Shown: positions 1 to 8,930 of the stretch, piece after piece
Position numbering within the stretch: position 1 is the first letter of the stretch
Layout of the letters: every line of letters begins with the position of its first letter
From: Acidobacteria bacterium Ga0077534
Lineage (GTDB): Bacteria; Acidobacteriota; Blastocatellia; Pyrinomonadales; Pyrinomonadaceae
Direction: 5' to 3'
NCBI GenBank assembly: GCA_001464455.1
Contig: LNEI01000024.1
Coordinates: 32,175 to 96,174, forward strand
DNA length: 64,000 nucleotides
Notes under the pieces: model-generated
Databases searched by the model: none
Seen by the model: only the letters and a program-made list of their open reading frames with translations
Told to the model about the DNA's origin: nothing
Translations under genes and position numbers: made by a program

Positions 1-10
1 TCTTCCCGAA

Positions 11-502
11 TTGCTAAAAAATATGTTCGATCTAAAGCCATTACATCTCGATGCGATCCCGGCGGCTCTCGAAAAAGCCAACCGCTATCGGTTGCTCAAC
101 GAGCCGGGGGCGGCGGAGAGCATTTATCTCGATATCCTGGAGGTCGATCCGCAAAATCAGGAGGCACTAAAGAATATCGTGCTCGCGATGAGCGACCGAT
201 TTGGAAAGGATTACGCCATCGGCGACGCTCGGATAACCGAATACATCACGAGGATCAAAAGCGACTACGAGCGAACCTATTACACCGGCATTATGTACGA
301 ACGCCGGGCAAAGGCGGCCCTGGCGAAAAACGGCATCGGGGCGTACGAATTGTTTCGCCAGGCGATGGACTGTTTCGAAACCGCCGAAGCGATGCGGCCG
401 GCTGGTAACGATGATGCGATCCTCCGTTGGAACGGTTGTGCCCGTGTCATCACTCGCAATAATCTGCAGCCGCGTGACATGCCAAATGACTTTATCGAGT
501 AG
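11..502 (+). CDS. TPR-like protein, possibly 5'-truncated by the window edge
   Basis: The product is about 160 residues, soluble and helical. The pattern around residues 15-60 (small residues, then an acidic stretch ending in DPQNQEALKN) looks like a tetratricopeptide repeat, a fold used for protein-protein contacts. No catalytic motif is visible. The reading frame stays open to the left edge, so the first codon here (TTG at 11, or ATG at 23) may be internal and the real gene longer. It ends at a TAG about 110 bp before the YegP-like gene and need not be co-transcribed with it. The specific role is unknown. Confidence 0.6.
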   Translation: MLKNMFDLKPLHLDAIPAALEKANRYRLLNEPGAAESIYLDILEVDPQNQEALKNIVLAMSDRFGKDYAIGDARITEYITRIKSDYERTYYTGIMYERRAKAALAKNGIGAYELFRQAMDCFETAEAMRPAGNDDAILRWNGCARVITRNNLQPRDMPNDFIE

Positions 503-609
503 GTCAGCTTTGTTGCCAGTGCAGAGCTGTGCGATATTCTAAGTGCTGAAAACAGTGTGCTTTATCCTAAGTCTTTCTATTTTCCAATTCTGTAAAGGAG
601 ACAATTATC

Positions 610-939
610 ATGGCAGGTAAATTTGAACTAAAGACCTCGAGCAACGGCAAGTTTCATTTTAATCTGAAAGCCGGAAACGGCCAGATCATTCTTTCGAGTG
701 AAATGTACGAGTCGAAGGCGGCCGCCGAAAACGGCATCGCTTCCGTCAAAAAGAACTCGGCAGACGATGGCCGCTACGAGCGTAAAGAATCATCGAACGG
801 AAAGCCGTATTTCAATCTCAAAGCCTCTAACGGACAGGTCATCGGAAAGAGCGAAATGTACGAGTCGACCGCTTCGATGGAAAACGGCATCGAATCCGTA
901 AAAAAGAACGGCCCTGACGCACCGACTGTTGAAGTTTAG
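610..939 (+). CDS. YegP family protein (tandem DUF1508)
   Basis: This small 109-residue protein is made of two copies of the DUF1508 unit. Each copy carries the pattern F.LK..NGQ.I..SEMYES...ENGI.SVKKN, at roughly residues 3-50 and 55-102. Two-copy YegP proteins are common in bacteria and their function is not settled. Structures show a compact alpha/beta dimer-like fold. A good Shine-Dalgarno (AAAGGAG, near 594-600) sits ahead of the ATG. The gene stands alone: a palindromic repeat follows it and separates it from the NamZ gene. Confidence 0.88.
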   Translation: MAGKFELKTSSNGKFHFNLKAGNGQIILSSEMYESKAAAENGIASVKKNSADDGRYERKESSNGKPYFNLKASNGQVIGKSEMYESTASMENGIESVKKNGPDAPTVEV

Positions 940-948
940 TTGATCCTT

Positions 949-1023
949 GCGGAGGCCCGCGCGTAAGCAGGGGCGATACGTTTACGTGTCGCTTTCGCAC
1001 TTGCTTACGCGCGGCCTTTTGCA
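949..1023. repeat. Palindromic repeat, family 2, copy 1
   Basis: This is a long imperfect inverted repeat. The left arm contains GGCCCGCGCGTAAGCAGGG and the right arm contains the complement, CTTGCTTACGCGCGGCC, separated by a short loop. A second copy with the same core (GCAAGCAAGGGC / CTTGCTTACGCG) lies near 22111-22191. It fills the spacer between the YegP-like gene and NamZ. It resembles a REP/MITE-type extragenic palindrome. No transposase is nearby. Confidence 0.75.
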
Positions 1024-1033
1024 TCCAAATGCA

Positions 1034-2209
1034 ATGTCAAGAACCATCCTAGGCGTCGAACGCCTTCTAACCGACAAGATCGATGTTATTCGCGGCGAGC
1101 GGATAGGTCTTGTTTGTAATCAGGCCTCGGTCCTGCCCGACACGCTTGTCCACGCCGCCGACGCTTTTCGCGACCACGATGGTGTAAACCTAACAACCCT
1201 CTTCGGGCCGCAGCACGGCATTCGCGGCGATGTTCAGGACAACATGATCGAGACTGAGCATTCGGTCGATCCGCGAACAGGCCTGCCGGTCTATTCGCTC
1301 TACAGCGAAACTCGCGAACCGACCGAGGAGATGGTCAGGGACATTGATACTTTTGTCATCGACCTGCAGGACGTCGGCTGTCGCATCTACACCTTCGTCT
1401 ACACGATGGCGAACTGCATGCGGGCGGCGAAGCAGTTCGGCAAAAAGGTCGTCGTCTGCGACCGTCCGAACCCGATCAACGGAAACGCGATCGAGGGAAA
1501 TATTACCGAACACGACTTCAAATCTTTCGTTGGCCAGTTCGAGCTCCCGACGCGTCACGGGATGACGATCGGCGAACTCGCGATGATGTTCAACGAGCAT
1601 TTCGGAATTGGGTGCGAGCTCGAGGTCGTCGAGATGCAGAACTGGACACGTTCCATGTGGGGGGACGAAACCGGCCTCCCGTGGATACTGCCCAGCCCAA
1701 ACATTCCGACCGTTGACACATGTGTAGTTTTCCCCGCAACAGTCCACGTCGAGGGAACTGAACTATCCGAAGGTCGAGGCACCACAAAACCTTTCGAGCT
1801 CAATGGAGCTCCGTTCATCGATCCATATGACTGGGTCGACGCTCTCGATGCGTTTAAATTCGAAGGTGTCAGGTTTCGCCACGTCTTCTTCCGCCCGACG
1901 TTCCAGAAGTGCGCCGAGCAAACCTGCGGCGGCGTCCAGATCCACGTCACCGACCGCGAGGCCTTTACGCCCGTCATCGTCGGCATCGCGATGATCAAAA
2001 CCGCCTACGATCTTTACACCGAACACTTCGAATGGAAACGCGATCCGTACGAATACGTTTTTGATCAGAATCCTTTTGATGTGGTTTGCGGCACGGATAA
2101 GATCCGGAAAGCCATCGAGGAAGGCGTGGCTCTCAATGAGCTCGAATTAAGTTGGAGCGGCGGTTTGCGTGATTTTGAGCAAGCCAGACAGCGGTATCTG
2201 ATCTATTAA
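1034..2209 (+). CDS. namZ: Exo-beta-N-acetylmuramidase NamZ-like (DUF1343)
   Basis: This 391-residue protein belongs to the DUF1343 / YbbC family, whose characterised member NamZ removes terminal N-acetylmuramic acid from peptidoglycan fragments (cell-wall turnover and recycling). Diagnostic stretches are VCNQASV near the N-terminus, LFGPQHGIRGD, SLYSETREPT, IDLQDVGCRIYTFVYTM, DRPNPI and EGTELSEGRGTTKPFE. I place the start at ATG 1034. The frame is open further upstream, but that extension runs through the palindromic repeat. No signal peptide is obvious from this start, so either a cytoplasmic form or a missed leader is possible. No other recycling gene is adjacent. Confidence 0.85.
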   Translation: MSRTILGVERLLTDKIDVIRGERIGLVCNQASVLPDTLVHAADAFRDHDGVNLTTLFGPQHGIRGDVQDNMIETEHSVDPRTGLPVYSLYSETREPTEEMVRDIDTFVIDLQDVGCRIYTFVYTMANCMRAAKQFGKKVVVCDRPNPINGNAIEGNITEHDFKSFVGQFELPTRHGMTIGELAMMFNEHFGIGCELEVVEMQNWTRSMWGDETGLPWILPSPNIPTVDTCVVFPATVHVEGTELSEGRGTTKPFELNGAPFIDPYDWVDALDAFKFEGVRFRHVFFRPTFQKCAEQTCGGVQIHVTDREAFTPVIVGIAMIKTAYDLYTEHFEWKRDPYEYVFDQNPFDVVCGTDKIRKAIEEGVALNELELSWSGGLRDFEQARQRYLIY

Positions 2210-2232
2210 TGCCTGGGCGACCGGGGGGTGGA

Positions 2233-3438
2233 TCACCGTCTAAACCTGAAGAACTTATCCAACGGATGTTTCTTTCCATGTAACATTCCGGAGACCATTT
2301 CCATGCCGATCACTGAGAAGGTGATGCCGTTGCCGCCGAAGCCGAGAACAAAATAAGCACCGGGAAAATTTGGGTGTTTTCCAATGTACGGCAAGCCGTC
2401 CTTGGTCTCGCCGAACGTTCCCGCCCAGGCGAAATCGGTTCGAAACGGCGTATCGGGGAATAACTTTGTGATCTGCTTTTCAAGCTTTGCGGATTTATCC
2501 GACAGCAGCGAATCGCGTTTTGCGGCGTCGACAAACTCCTCATCCTCGCCGCCGATCAGCAGTCGTCCGTCATCCGTCGTACGCATGTAGATGTATGGCT
2601 CGGCAGTGTTCCAGAAAAGCATGTCATTCCACTGCTCACATTCCTTTTCCATCACCTCGCCGACTATCGCGTAGGTCGAAAGCAGATTGACGAACTTGTC
2701 CTTAATGATCTCGACGCTCTCGAAACCGTTGCAATAAATGATCTTGCGGGCCTTTATCGTGTTTCCGTCTTCGGTCGTTGCCTTGATGCCGGACGGTCGA
2801 TGGGCGACCTTTCTGACCTCAGTTTTGTCATGGATCGCCAGCCCGCGTTTAGCATTGAAGGCAAGCAGCTCGTGAGTGAAATGAAAAGCGTCGATGCTGC
2901 CGCCCTGATCTGACAGGATGCCGCCGTACGAGCCTTTCAGATCAAATGACTTTTCGATCTCCTCAGCTTCGAGCCACTTGACCGGAAATCCATGCGCTTT
3001 GCGAGCCTCGAATTCCCGCTTTAGCCACGCGACGTCCTTCTTAAGTGCGGCAAAATAGAGCGATCGCTTTTTCCTGAAACCGCATTTCGAACGTATTTTT
3101 CGGCAGAGTTTTCCAAGCGTGTCTATCGAGTCGAAACATGCTTGGTAGCTCGCCACGGCTCCTTCCTCGCCGATCATCTCGATCAATTCGTACAGCGGAG
3201 TATCAACCTCGTATTGCAGCATTGATGTGGTCGCAGAAGAACTGCCGTGGGCGATCTCGCGGCGATCGACCAGCGCGGTCTTAAAACCGTCTTCAACGCA
3301 CTGATGAGCGATCAACGCACCCGTTATCCCGCCGCCGATCACCAGTACGTCGATGTTCAGATCTTCTGTCAGCGAAGCGTAAGAATGGAGAATGCCGTTC
3401 TTGACTAGCCAAAATGGTTCGTTCGAGCGAAGTTTCAT
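2233..3438 (-). CDS. FAD-dependent oxidoreductase (DAO family)
   Basis: This 401-residue flavoprotein of the D-amino-acid-oxidase / glycine-oxidase superfamily has an N-terminal dinucleotide-binding motif VIGGGITGALIAHQ at about residues 32-45, followed by the acidic ribose-binding region. The C-terminal part carries the family hallmark DGLPYIGKHPNFPGAYFVLGFGGNGITFS. It would oxidise an amine or amino-acid substrate, which the sequence does not identify. The start overlaps the stop of the ASCH/winged-helix gene by 4 bp (ATGA), so the two are probably translationally coupled. It is the last gene of a three-gene minus-strand set. Confidence 0.82.
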   Translation of the reverse strand: MKLRSNEPFWLVKNGILHSYASLTEDLNIDVLVIGGGITGALIAHQCVEDGFKTALVDRREIAHGSSSATTSMLQYEVDTPLYELIEMIGEEGAVASYQACFDSIDTLGKLCRKIRSKCGFRKKRSLYFAALKKDVAWLKREFEARKAHGFPVKWLEAEEIEKSFDLKGSYGGILSDQGGSIDAFHFTHELLAFNAKRGLAIHDKTEVRKVAHRPSGIKATTEDGNTIKARKIIYCNGFESVEIIKDKFVNLLSTYAIVGEVMEKECEQWNDMLFWNTAEPYIYMRTTDDGRLLIGGEDEEFVDAAKRDSLLSDKSAKLEKQITKLFPDTPFRTDFAWAGTFGETKDGLPYIGKHPNFPGAYFVLGFGGNGITFSVIGMEMVSGMLHGKKHPLDKFFRFRR

Positions 3439-4019
3439 TTGTTGGAGTTTAATGCACTAAGAAGCCTTTCGCCCCGAGGGGACAGACGATAACCGATATC
3501 TAAGCTTTCGGTCAGTCCGAGTGCTTTGAGTCTACGTACCATCGGCTTGAATTTGGCTATCTCCATTCCGGCTTTTTTCGCAAGGACGCCAGAGTAAGTA
3601 GCCGGATTGTCGTGGATCAGCCGTAGAAATGTCACCGTCCAGTTGCCGCTCCTGCTGTTTCGATCCAGCTTGTCGAGCTTTTTGATCAGCTCCGCCATTT
3701 CGACATCGGTGAGGTCTGCCTGTTCGCGAAGAGCGATTCTCGGATCCTCGCCAGCGAATCGCACGCCGATGCGGTATATGGGATCTTCACGATAATTCAG
3801 GTGTTCGATGAGGTCAGCGGCGCTCAGATATCCGGCCTGAACCGCGTCCATGTCGGTGATGTCGTCTTCGGAGACGATCTCGACAGCGTCGATAGCGATC
3901 ACGCCGCCCTGCGTCATCTGGGTGCCGCCCGCTTTTGCACCGGGCCGTGACCAGCGGCGAAAAAGGACGGAGATCTTCCCCGTCCTAATTCCTTCGATCA
4001 CATCGCCCTTTATTAGCAT
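3435..4019 (-). CDS. ASCH-like domain plus winged-helix protein
   Basis: The 194-residue product starts MLIKGDVIEGIRTGKISVLFRRW and has a small beta-rich N-terminal part (about 1-70) resembling an ASCH/PUA-like RNA- or ligand-binding fold. The C-terminal half (about 105-190) reads like a winged helix, with TVTFLRLIHDNPATYSGVLAKKAG and RRLKALGLTESLDIGYRLSPRGERLL. I chose ATG 4019 because it lies 1 bp past the stop of the upstream ATPase gene. The longer frame would overlap that gene heavily. Neither domain assignment is more than fold-level, and the function is unknown. Confidence 0.65.
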   Translation of the reverse strand: MLIKGDVIEGIRTGKISVLFRRWSRPGAKAGGTQMTQGGVIAIDAVEIVSEDDITDMDAVQAGYLSAADLIEHLNYREDPIYRIGVRFAGEDPRIALREQADLTDVEMAELIKKLDKLDRNSRSGNWTVTFLRLIHDNPATYSGVLAKKAGMEIAKFKPMVRRLKALGLTESLDIGYRLSPRGERLLSALNSNK

Positions 4020-4020
4020 C

Positions 4021-5544
4021 TTAGAACCAACTACTCTTGCTCTTCCCGCCAAAGATGCTGCCCAAAACACCGCGGACTATCGAGTTTCCGATCTGGCGGC
4101 CGATCGAGCTGCTGGCGGAGCGAGCGGCGCTTTTAACTACCGCCTCGACAACGGAATCGCTCCGGCTGCTGCCGGATGAACGGGCCGCTTTTGCTTCGGC
4201 CTTTGCCTGTTCTTCGGCGACCTTGGCGGCGGCTTCGGCCTCGGCCTGACGCTGCTGTTCAGCGAAACGGGCATCGGCTGCGACCTTGAGCATTTCATAG
4301 GCGGATTCGCGGTCGATCACGTTTTCATAAACACCGGCGACCAGCGAATTAGCTATCAGGGCCGCACGCTGCTCGGGCGTGATCGGGCCGATCTGGCCGC
4401 TTGGCGGGACGACAAACGCACGGTCGACCATCGTCGGCACCCCCTTTTCATCGAGTGTCGAGACGAGAACCTCGCCAACACCTAGCTCGGTGATGACGGT
4501 TTCGGTGTCGAGCTTCGGATTCACACGGAAAGAAGAAGCGGCGGCTCGCACGCCCTTCTGCTCCTGCGGCGTGTATGCCCGAAGCGCGTGCTGCATACGA
4601 TTACCGAGCTGCGCCAGTACTTTTTCCGGAATATCAGCCGGATTTTGAGTTACGAAATAGACGCCAACGCCTTTCGAACGGATCAGCCGAACGACCTGTT
4701 CGACCTTGTCGACAAGTGCCTGCGGAGCATCAGAGAAAAGCAGATGAGCCTCGTCAAAGAAGAAGACGAGTTTGGGTTTTTCCAGATCGCCCGCTTCGGG
4801 AAGCGACTCAAAAAGCTCACTCAACAGCCATAGTAGAAATGTCGAATACAGCTTGGGAGCGTTAATGAGCTGATCGGCAGCGAGCAAATTTAACACGCCT
4901 TTGCCGCCAACAGTCTGCATGAAGTCTTCAAGCTTGACCGCCGGTTCGCCAAAAAAATGGTCGCCGCCCTGTTCGTCGATCTGGAGTAAGCCGCGTTGGA
5001 TCGCACCTACCGAAGCCGACGAAACATTCCCGTACTGCAGCGTCAATTCCTGAGCATTCTGCCCGACCCAGGTCATCAGGGCCTGTAGGTCCTTGAGGTC
5101 GAGCAGCAGCATTCCGTTGTCATCAGCATACTTGAACGCGATCGACAACACGCCTTCCTGCGTGTCATTTAGCTGCAGCAGCCGCGACAGAAGCAGCGGC
5201 CCCATCTCCGAAACTGTCGCTCGCAGCGGGTGGCCGTTTTTACCAAATACATCCCAGATCGTCGCGGGAAAGCCCTCGAACGCTGGCGTGATCCCGAGGA
5301 GTTCGTTACGCGCATCGATCTTCGCATTACCGCCGCCGGGCTGCGTCACGCCGGTCAGATCGCCCTTGATATCGGCCATGAAGACCGGCACGCCACGTGA
5401 GCTAAAGCCCTCGGCGAGCTTCTGCAGCGTAACGGTCTTACCTGTTCCGGTCGCGCCGGTGATCACACCGTGGCGATTGGCCATGTGCGGAAGTAGAAAA
5501 AATTCTGATGTGCTGTTTTTAGCAACTAAAATTGGTTCTGACAT
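4021..5544 (-). CDS. HerA-like ATPase, DUF853 (YjgR type)
   Basis: This 507-residue P-loop NTPase of the DUF853/YjgR group is related to HerA/FtsK DNA-translocating ATPases. The Walker A GATGTGKT lies at about residues 31-38, and a Walker B-like hydrophobic run ending in [10 protein letters not shown] at about 260. The C-terminal 90 residues are an Ala/Glu-rich coiled coil followed by a Ser-rich tail. YjgR proteins are widespread and poorly characterised. It heads an operon with the ASCH/winged-helix gene (1 bp spacing) and the FAD oxidoreductase. A nucleic-acid-related role is inferred from family membership only. Confidence 0.85.
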   Translation of the reverse strand: MSEPILVAKNSTSEFFLLPHMANRHGVITGATGTGKTVTLQKLAEGFSSRGVPVFMADIKGDLTGVTQPGGGNAKIDARNELLGITPAFEGFPATIWDVFGKNGHPLRATVSEMGPLLLSRLLQLNDTQEGVLSIAFKYADDNGMLLLDLKDLQALMTWVGQNAQELTLQYGNVSSASVGAIQRGLLQIDEQGGDHFFGEPAVKLEDFMQTVGGKGVLNLLAADQLINAPKLYSTFLLWLLSELFESLPEAGDLEKPKLVFFFDEAHLLFSDAPQALVDKVEQVVRLIRSKGVGVYFVTQNPADIPEKVLAQLGNRMQHALRAYTPQEQKGVRAAASSFRVNPKLDTETVITELGVGEVLVSTLDEKGVPTMVDRAFVVPPSGQIGPITPEQRAALIANSLVAGVYENVIDRESAYEMLKVAADARFAEQQRQAEAEAAAKVAEEQAKAEAKAARSSGSSRSDSVVEAVVKSAARSASSSIGRQIGNSIVRGVLGSIFGGKSKSSWF

Positions 5545-5606
5545 AGTGAATCAATCATACAGAAATACGCTTGGCCGCGATATACGCGAAGCGGTCGACG
5601 ATCAAG

Positions 5607-6212
5607 TTACTTGCATTTTTCGTATTTCCAGTTTCGGCGCTTGCCCTCGCTTAGCCATTCGATGGCCGTTGCGAGGCGTTTATCGCGGGTCGCATCGGTT
5701 TTAGCATCCGCTATCCATTCCACATAATCTTTCTTACTGCTGTACGGGAATGCCGCAAAAGCTTCGGCAGCTTTTTCATCTCGAGCTAGTGCTTCGAGAA
5801 GTAACTCGGGAACCTCGAGATCCTGTTTTGTCCCTGGCTTTTTGGCCGGAACCTTAATGCCTTTTTCGTTGAGATCGACCGCCTTTTGAACCAGTTCAAT
5901 AATTACTTTGTCTTCGGGCAGATCGTTGAGTAATGCGATCTTGCCAAAAGTGCTAAGCGTATTGCGGTCTGAGTTGATCGCCTCGTGTTCAAGTATCTGC
6001 TGTTTCCAGAACCCGAACGCACAATGCCGCTTAAATGCGGCCATGTTGCAAACCGGCCCCTTGAAGTCAAAATGGGGCATACTCCATTTCATCGTTTCTT
6101 CGATGTCCGGACAAGCCTTATGGACGAGCCTGCGAATATGCCTCAGTATAGGCTTCGCAAAATCCTGCGAGCTTTCAATGTAAGCGTCGATCCTTTGGTC
6201 CGTGTTCAGCAT
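5607..6212 (-). CDS. YdeI/DUF1801 family protein
   Basis: The 201-residue product begins MLNTDQRIDAYI. The N-terminal half is a DUF1801 domain with PILRHIRRLVHKACPDIEETMKWSMPHF, and the C-terminal half matches the YdeI/OmpD-associated region (LEAL..DEKAAEAFAAFPYSSKKDYVEWI...KTDATRDKRLATAIEWLSEG). Members are small cytosolic proteins of uncertain role; some are linked to antimicrobial-peptide sensitivity. I set the start at ATG 6212, which has a GAGG about 8 bases upstream. The longer frame adds 26 residues that do not look like the family. Confidence 0.8.
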   Translation of the reverse strand: MLNTDQRIDAYIESSQDFAKPILRHIRRLVHKACPDIEETMKWSMPHFDFKGPVCNMAAFKRHCAFGFWKQQILEHEAINSDRNTLSTFGKIALLNDLPEDKVIIELVQKAVDLNEKGIKVPAKKPGTKQDLEVPELLLEALARDEKAAEAFAAFPYSSKKDYVEWIADAKTDATRDKRLATAIEWLSEGKRRNWKYEKCK

Positions 6213-6244
6213 AGAAAGAGCCTCTGCGATGAAAGTGAAACGAA

Positions 6245-6658
6245 TTATACACGATTCTCTTTTCGGATAACTAGCTTCAGGCCCGACCATTTTTCATCCA
6301 CCGCACAGACCTTTACGTCGACGAGGCCGAGCGGCAAGGCGGCCTCGCGAACCGTATCTTCAGTTATCTCCGTGGGCAATTTTGCTGCCTTTTTGTACCA
6401 GGAAACCCAGATCGAACCATCCTGTTTTATCAGACGTCTCAGCCGTGCAAGCTGACCGAAAAGCTCGTCTCGGCTATTCGTAAAGAGATGAACAAGATCT
6501 GCCCCGGCGACCTCATCAGCGGCGACCGTGACATTGGCCGGGATAGGATCGACCATAGTCAGGTAGTCTTCCGGAGCGTTTACAGTAGCGACCGAGAATC
6601 CTTCCTTGAAGCCAAGTTTTCTTGCCAAAGGTGTCCCGGAGTATCCAGCATCTGTCAT
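6245..6658 (-). CDS. DUF3052 family protein
   Basis: This 137-residue protein contains the pattern SGTPLARKLGFKEG near the N-terminus and IWVSWYKKAAKLPTEITED in the middle, both typical of DUF3052. The family has no experimentally settled function. The fold looks like a degenerate Rossmann/methyltransferase-like unit. Its start overlaps the miaA stop by 4 bp, which indicates translational coupling to tRNA modification. Confidence 0.78.
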   Translation of the reverse strand: MTDAGYSGTPLARKLGFKEGFSVATVNAPEDYLTMVDPIPANVTVAADEVAGADLVHLFTNSRDELFGQLARLRRLIKQDGSIWVSWYKKAAKLPTEITEDTVREAALPLGLVDVKVCAVDEKWSGLKLVIRKENRV

Positions 6659-7593
6659 TTGTCTATCATCCCGAACAAAGCACTTCTGACCGTCGCGTCC
6701 GTTCCGAAACCCGCCAGCCAGATCGCTCCTTCTTCTCGTTTGAACCAGGTTCGTTGACGCTTAGCATAGTTTCGTACGTCGCGTTTGGACTGATCTATTG
6801 CCGAATCGAGCGTTCGCTCGCCCCGCAGATACTCGCATACCCGCCGATACGCGTGAGCACCGAGCGCGTTTCCCTCTTCGCGAACACCCGCCGCGAGCAG
6901 CGATTGTACCTCAGCAACCAGGCCCGCTTCGAAATGCTGTTCTGTACGACGATCGATACGCTCATAAAGCTCGGCACGCGGCGGATCTAGAACAAAAAGC
7001 CTTATTCGAGAAGCAAACTCGGGCGGCTCGCCACGGTTCGGCATCTGAACGGATAGTTTTTCGCCTGTTTGAAAAAAGACCTCCAGGGCCCTGATGACGC
7101 GGACGTAATCACGCTTTTCGAGCCTTGCGGCAGATTCGGGGTCGACCCGTGAAAGCATTCGGTGAAGATGCTCGGAGCCCTTCATCTCATGCAGATCGCG
7201 AAATCTCTCTCGCATCTCAGCGTCCGTTTTCGGCCCCTCAAAAAGCGGTTTTATCAACGAACGCAGATAAAATCCTGTACCGCCAACGAGGATCGGGATG
7301 ACTCCTCGGTTTTCGATCTCGACTATCTTTGCGGCGGCATCGCGGGCCCAATCACCCGCGGAATAGTCGATATTCGGATCGACATAATCGATGAGATGAT
7401 GCGGTACACCACATTTCTCTTCCGGCGATGGCTTCGCGGTCGCGATCTCGATATGCCTGTAGATCTGGACCGAGTCAAAATTGACGACCTCGCCGCCGAT
7501 CTTAAGAGCAAGTTCGACGCTTAGGGCAGTTTTCCCAGAGCACGTAGGGCCTGAGATAGCGTATATCGGACGTTGCGGATCAGGGTTTGACAC
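6655..7593 (-). CDS. miaA: tRNA dimethylallyltransferase
   Basis: The 312-residue enzyme transfers a dimethylallyl group to A37 of tRNAs that read UNN codons. The P-loop GPTCSGKTALS is at about residues 14-24. VNFDSVQIYRHIEIATAKPS and PHHLIDYVDP follow, then ILVGGTGFYLRSL. The region with RNYAKRQRTWFKRE near the C-terminus binds tRNA. The start codon is GTG at 7593. It faces the divergent YhhN gene across only 48 bp, so the two promoters must overlap or abut. Length is normal for the family. Confidence 0.96.
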   Translation of the reverse strand: MSNPDPQRPIYAISGPTCSGKTALSVELALKIGGEVVNFDSVQIYRHIEIATAKPSPEEKCGVPHHLIDYVDPNIDYSAGDWARDAAAKIVEIENRGVIPILVGGTGFYLRSLIKPLFEGPKTDAEMRERFRDLHEMKGSEHLHRMLSRVDPESAARLEKRDYVRVIRALEVFFQTGEKLSVQMPNRGEPPEFASRIRLFVLDPPRAELYERIDRRTEQHFEAGLVAEVQSLLAAGVREEGNALGAHAYRRVCEYLRGERTLDSAIDQSKRDVRNYAKRQRTWFKREEGAIWLAGFGTDATVRSALFGMIDK

Positions 7594-7641
7594 TGTAAAT
7601 ATAGCTTATCACGGCGTTTACTAAACGCCTGATACCCGACA

Positions 7642-8298
7642 ATGACATCAGATATTGCGACTATTATCCTCGGTTCACTTTGCTTACTGGGTGCGGCTGC
7701 GTATGTAGTTGCTCGCTGGAAAGAGCTCGACGTATTGGCAACGATCCTAAAGGCGTCGGCCAGCACAACATTTGTCGCTCTTGCGGTTGTCAATGGAGCG
7801 ACGGGGACGATTTATGGCCGGCTGATCCTCGCGGGCCTGGTTCTGAGCTGGTGTGGCGACGTGTTTCTGCTGTCGCTAAAAAAGTCCTATCTGCTCGCCG
7901 GAATGGGGGCCTTTCTCCTCGCACACGTTGTCTTTATTGTGGCTTTCGCGTCGAAGCCGCTCAGCGGAACTGCTGCGGCGGTGGGAGCAGCTTGCATCTT
8001 GGCCCTGGCAGCCATTACGCTCCGATGGCTTTGGAAATATCTGGAGAAGTCCTACAAGATCGCCGTTCCGCTCTATCTTGTCACGATCGGGATCATGGTC
8101 GTGCTCGCGGTTGCCGCTAGCGGAGCGTCGCTACCTACATCGGTCGCGGTCGGAGCGGCCGCATTTGCGATCTCAGATGTGTCCGTCGCCCGCGATCGGT
8201 TTGTCGAACGAAGCCTTTCTAACAAGATCTGGGGTATTCCGCTGTACTATTTTGCTCAGGTTCTACTCGCCGCGTCGGTGAACTTTGCTGGGCAATAG
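7642..8298 (+). CDS. YhhN family membrane protein (lysoplasmalogenase-like)
   Basis: This 218-residue integral membrane protein has about eight hydrophobic segments. It carries the YhhN hallmarks: a GDVFLL motif (about 71-76), a GMGAFLLAHVVF motif (about 88-99) and a C-terminal FAISDVSVARDRF...WGIPLYYFAQ. Mammalian relatives (TMEM86) hydrolyse the vinyl-ether bond of lysoplasmalogens. In bacteria the substrate is less certain. Transcribed divergently from miaA. Confidence 0.83.
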   Translation: MTSDIATIILGSLCLLGAAAYVVARWKELDVLATILKASASTTFVALAVVNGATGTIYGRLILAGLVLSWCGDVFLLSLKKSYLLAGMGAFLLAHVVFIVAFASKPLSGTAAAVGAACILALAAITLRWLWKYLEKSYKIAVPLYLVTIGIMVVLAVAASGASLPTSVAVGAAAFAISDVSVARDRFVERSLSNKIWGIPLYYFAQVLLAASVNFAGQ

Positions 8299-8334
8299 GA
8301 TATTATTTCAAAAATTTAAGGAGAGAAAATATAT

Positions 8335-8712
8335 ATGGCTAACCCTGTAGGATGGTTTGAGATATACGTTGAGGATATGGATCGGGCGAAGGCTTTTTAC
8401 GAGAGCGTGCTGGGCATTACGCTTCAGCAGCTTCCAACGCCCGAAGGCGACGTTTCGTTTATGATGGCATTCCCTATGGATCCGGAGGGCAGCGGTGCAT
8501 CCGGGGCTCTTGTCAGAATGGGAGATGGAAGGCCGCAGGGAAACGGCGTCCCGATCTATTTCACATGCGATGATTGCTCTGTTCAAGCAGGCCGAGTCGC
8601 ATCTAGCGGCGGATCGATCTTCAAGGAAAAATTCTCGATTGGAGACTACGGCTTCATCGCCCTCGCGACCGATACCGAAGGCAATATGTTCGGCCTTCAC
8701 TCGATGAGTTAG
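8335..8712 (+). CDS. VOC family protein (glyoxalase/bleomycin-resistance fold)
   Basis: A 125-residue single VOC module that begins ANPVGWFEIYVEDMDRAKAFYESVLGI and ends GDYGFIALATDTEGNMFGLHSMS. Proteins of this subgroup are usually annotated as glyoxalase-like; the substrate cannot be predicted. A strong Shine-Dalgarno (AAGGAG) precedes the ATG. It ends immediately before the tRNA-Leu gene on the other strand. Confidence 0.87.
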   Translation: MANPVGWFEIYVEDMDRAKAFYESVLGITLQQLPTPEGDVSFMMAFPMDPEGSGASGALVRMGDGRPQGNGVPIYFTCDDCSVQAGRVASSGGSIFKEKFSIGDYGFIALATDTEGNMFGLHSMS

Positions 8713-8718
8713 AAAAAG

Positions 8719-8805
8719 TGGTACTGGGGACGGGAATCGAACCCGTACGTCCCTAAGGACACAGGATTTTAAGTCCTGGGCGTCTACCAATTCCGCCACC
8801 CCAGC
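8719..8805 (-). tRNA. tRNA-Leu (UAA)
   Basis: The reverse complement folds as a class II tRNA. The acceptor is GCTGGGG paired to CCCCAGT (G1-U72 wobble, as in E. coli leucine tRNAs). The D arm contains GGAATTGGTAGACGC. The anticodon arm CAGGA-CTTAAAA-TCCTG gives anticodon UAA. A long variable arm (GTCCTTAGGGAC) and a T arm with GGTTCGATTCC follow. The 3' CCA is encoded (complement of 8719-8721). It lies on the minus strand between two plus-strand genes. Confidence 0.97.
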
Positions 8806-8930
8806 ACGATTATTGAGATTAGCACGGATGAGGCAAGTTGTCAGCGGCCGATGGCCGTGGCTTGGCTGAATCGGGTGCCAAAGATCAAAGATCAACGGTC
8901 GGATACAAGAATTCGTGTAGAATCTAACTG

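Noticed and set aside
947..1033. N-terminal extension of the NamZ gene
   Set aside because: It is translated palindromic repeat, and ATG 1034 gives the family N-terminus.
1190..2026. Overlapping minus-strand frames opposite NamZ
   Set aside because: They are shadows of a high-GC3 gene in other frames.
8308..8895. 195-residue minus-strand reading frame over the VOC gene and tRNA
   Set aside because: It includes the tRNA-Leu sequence in translation and is antisense to a clear VOC gene.
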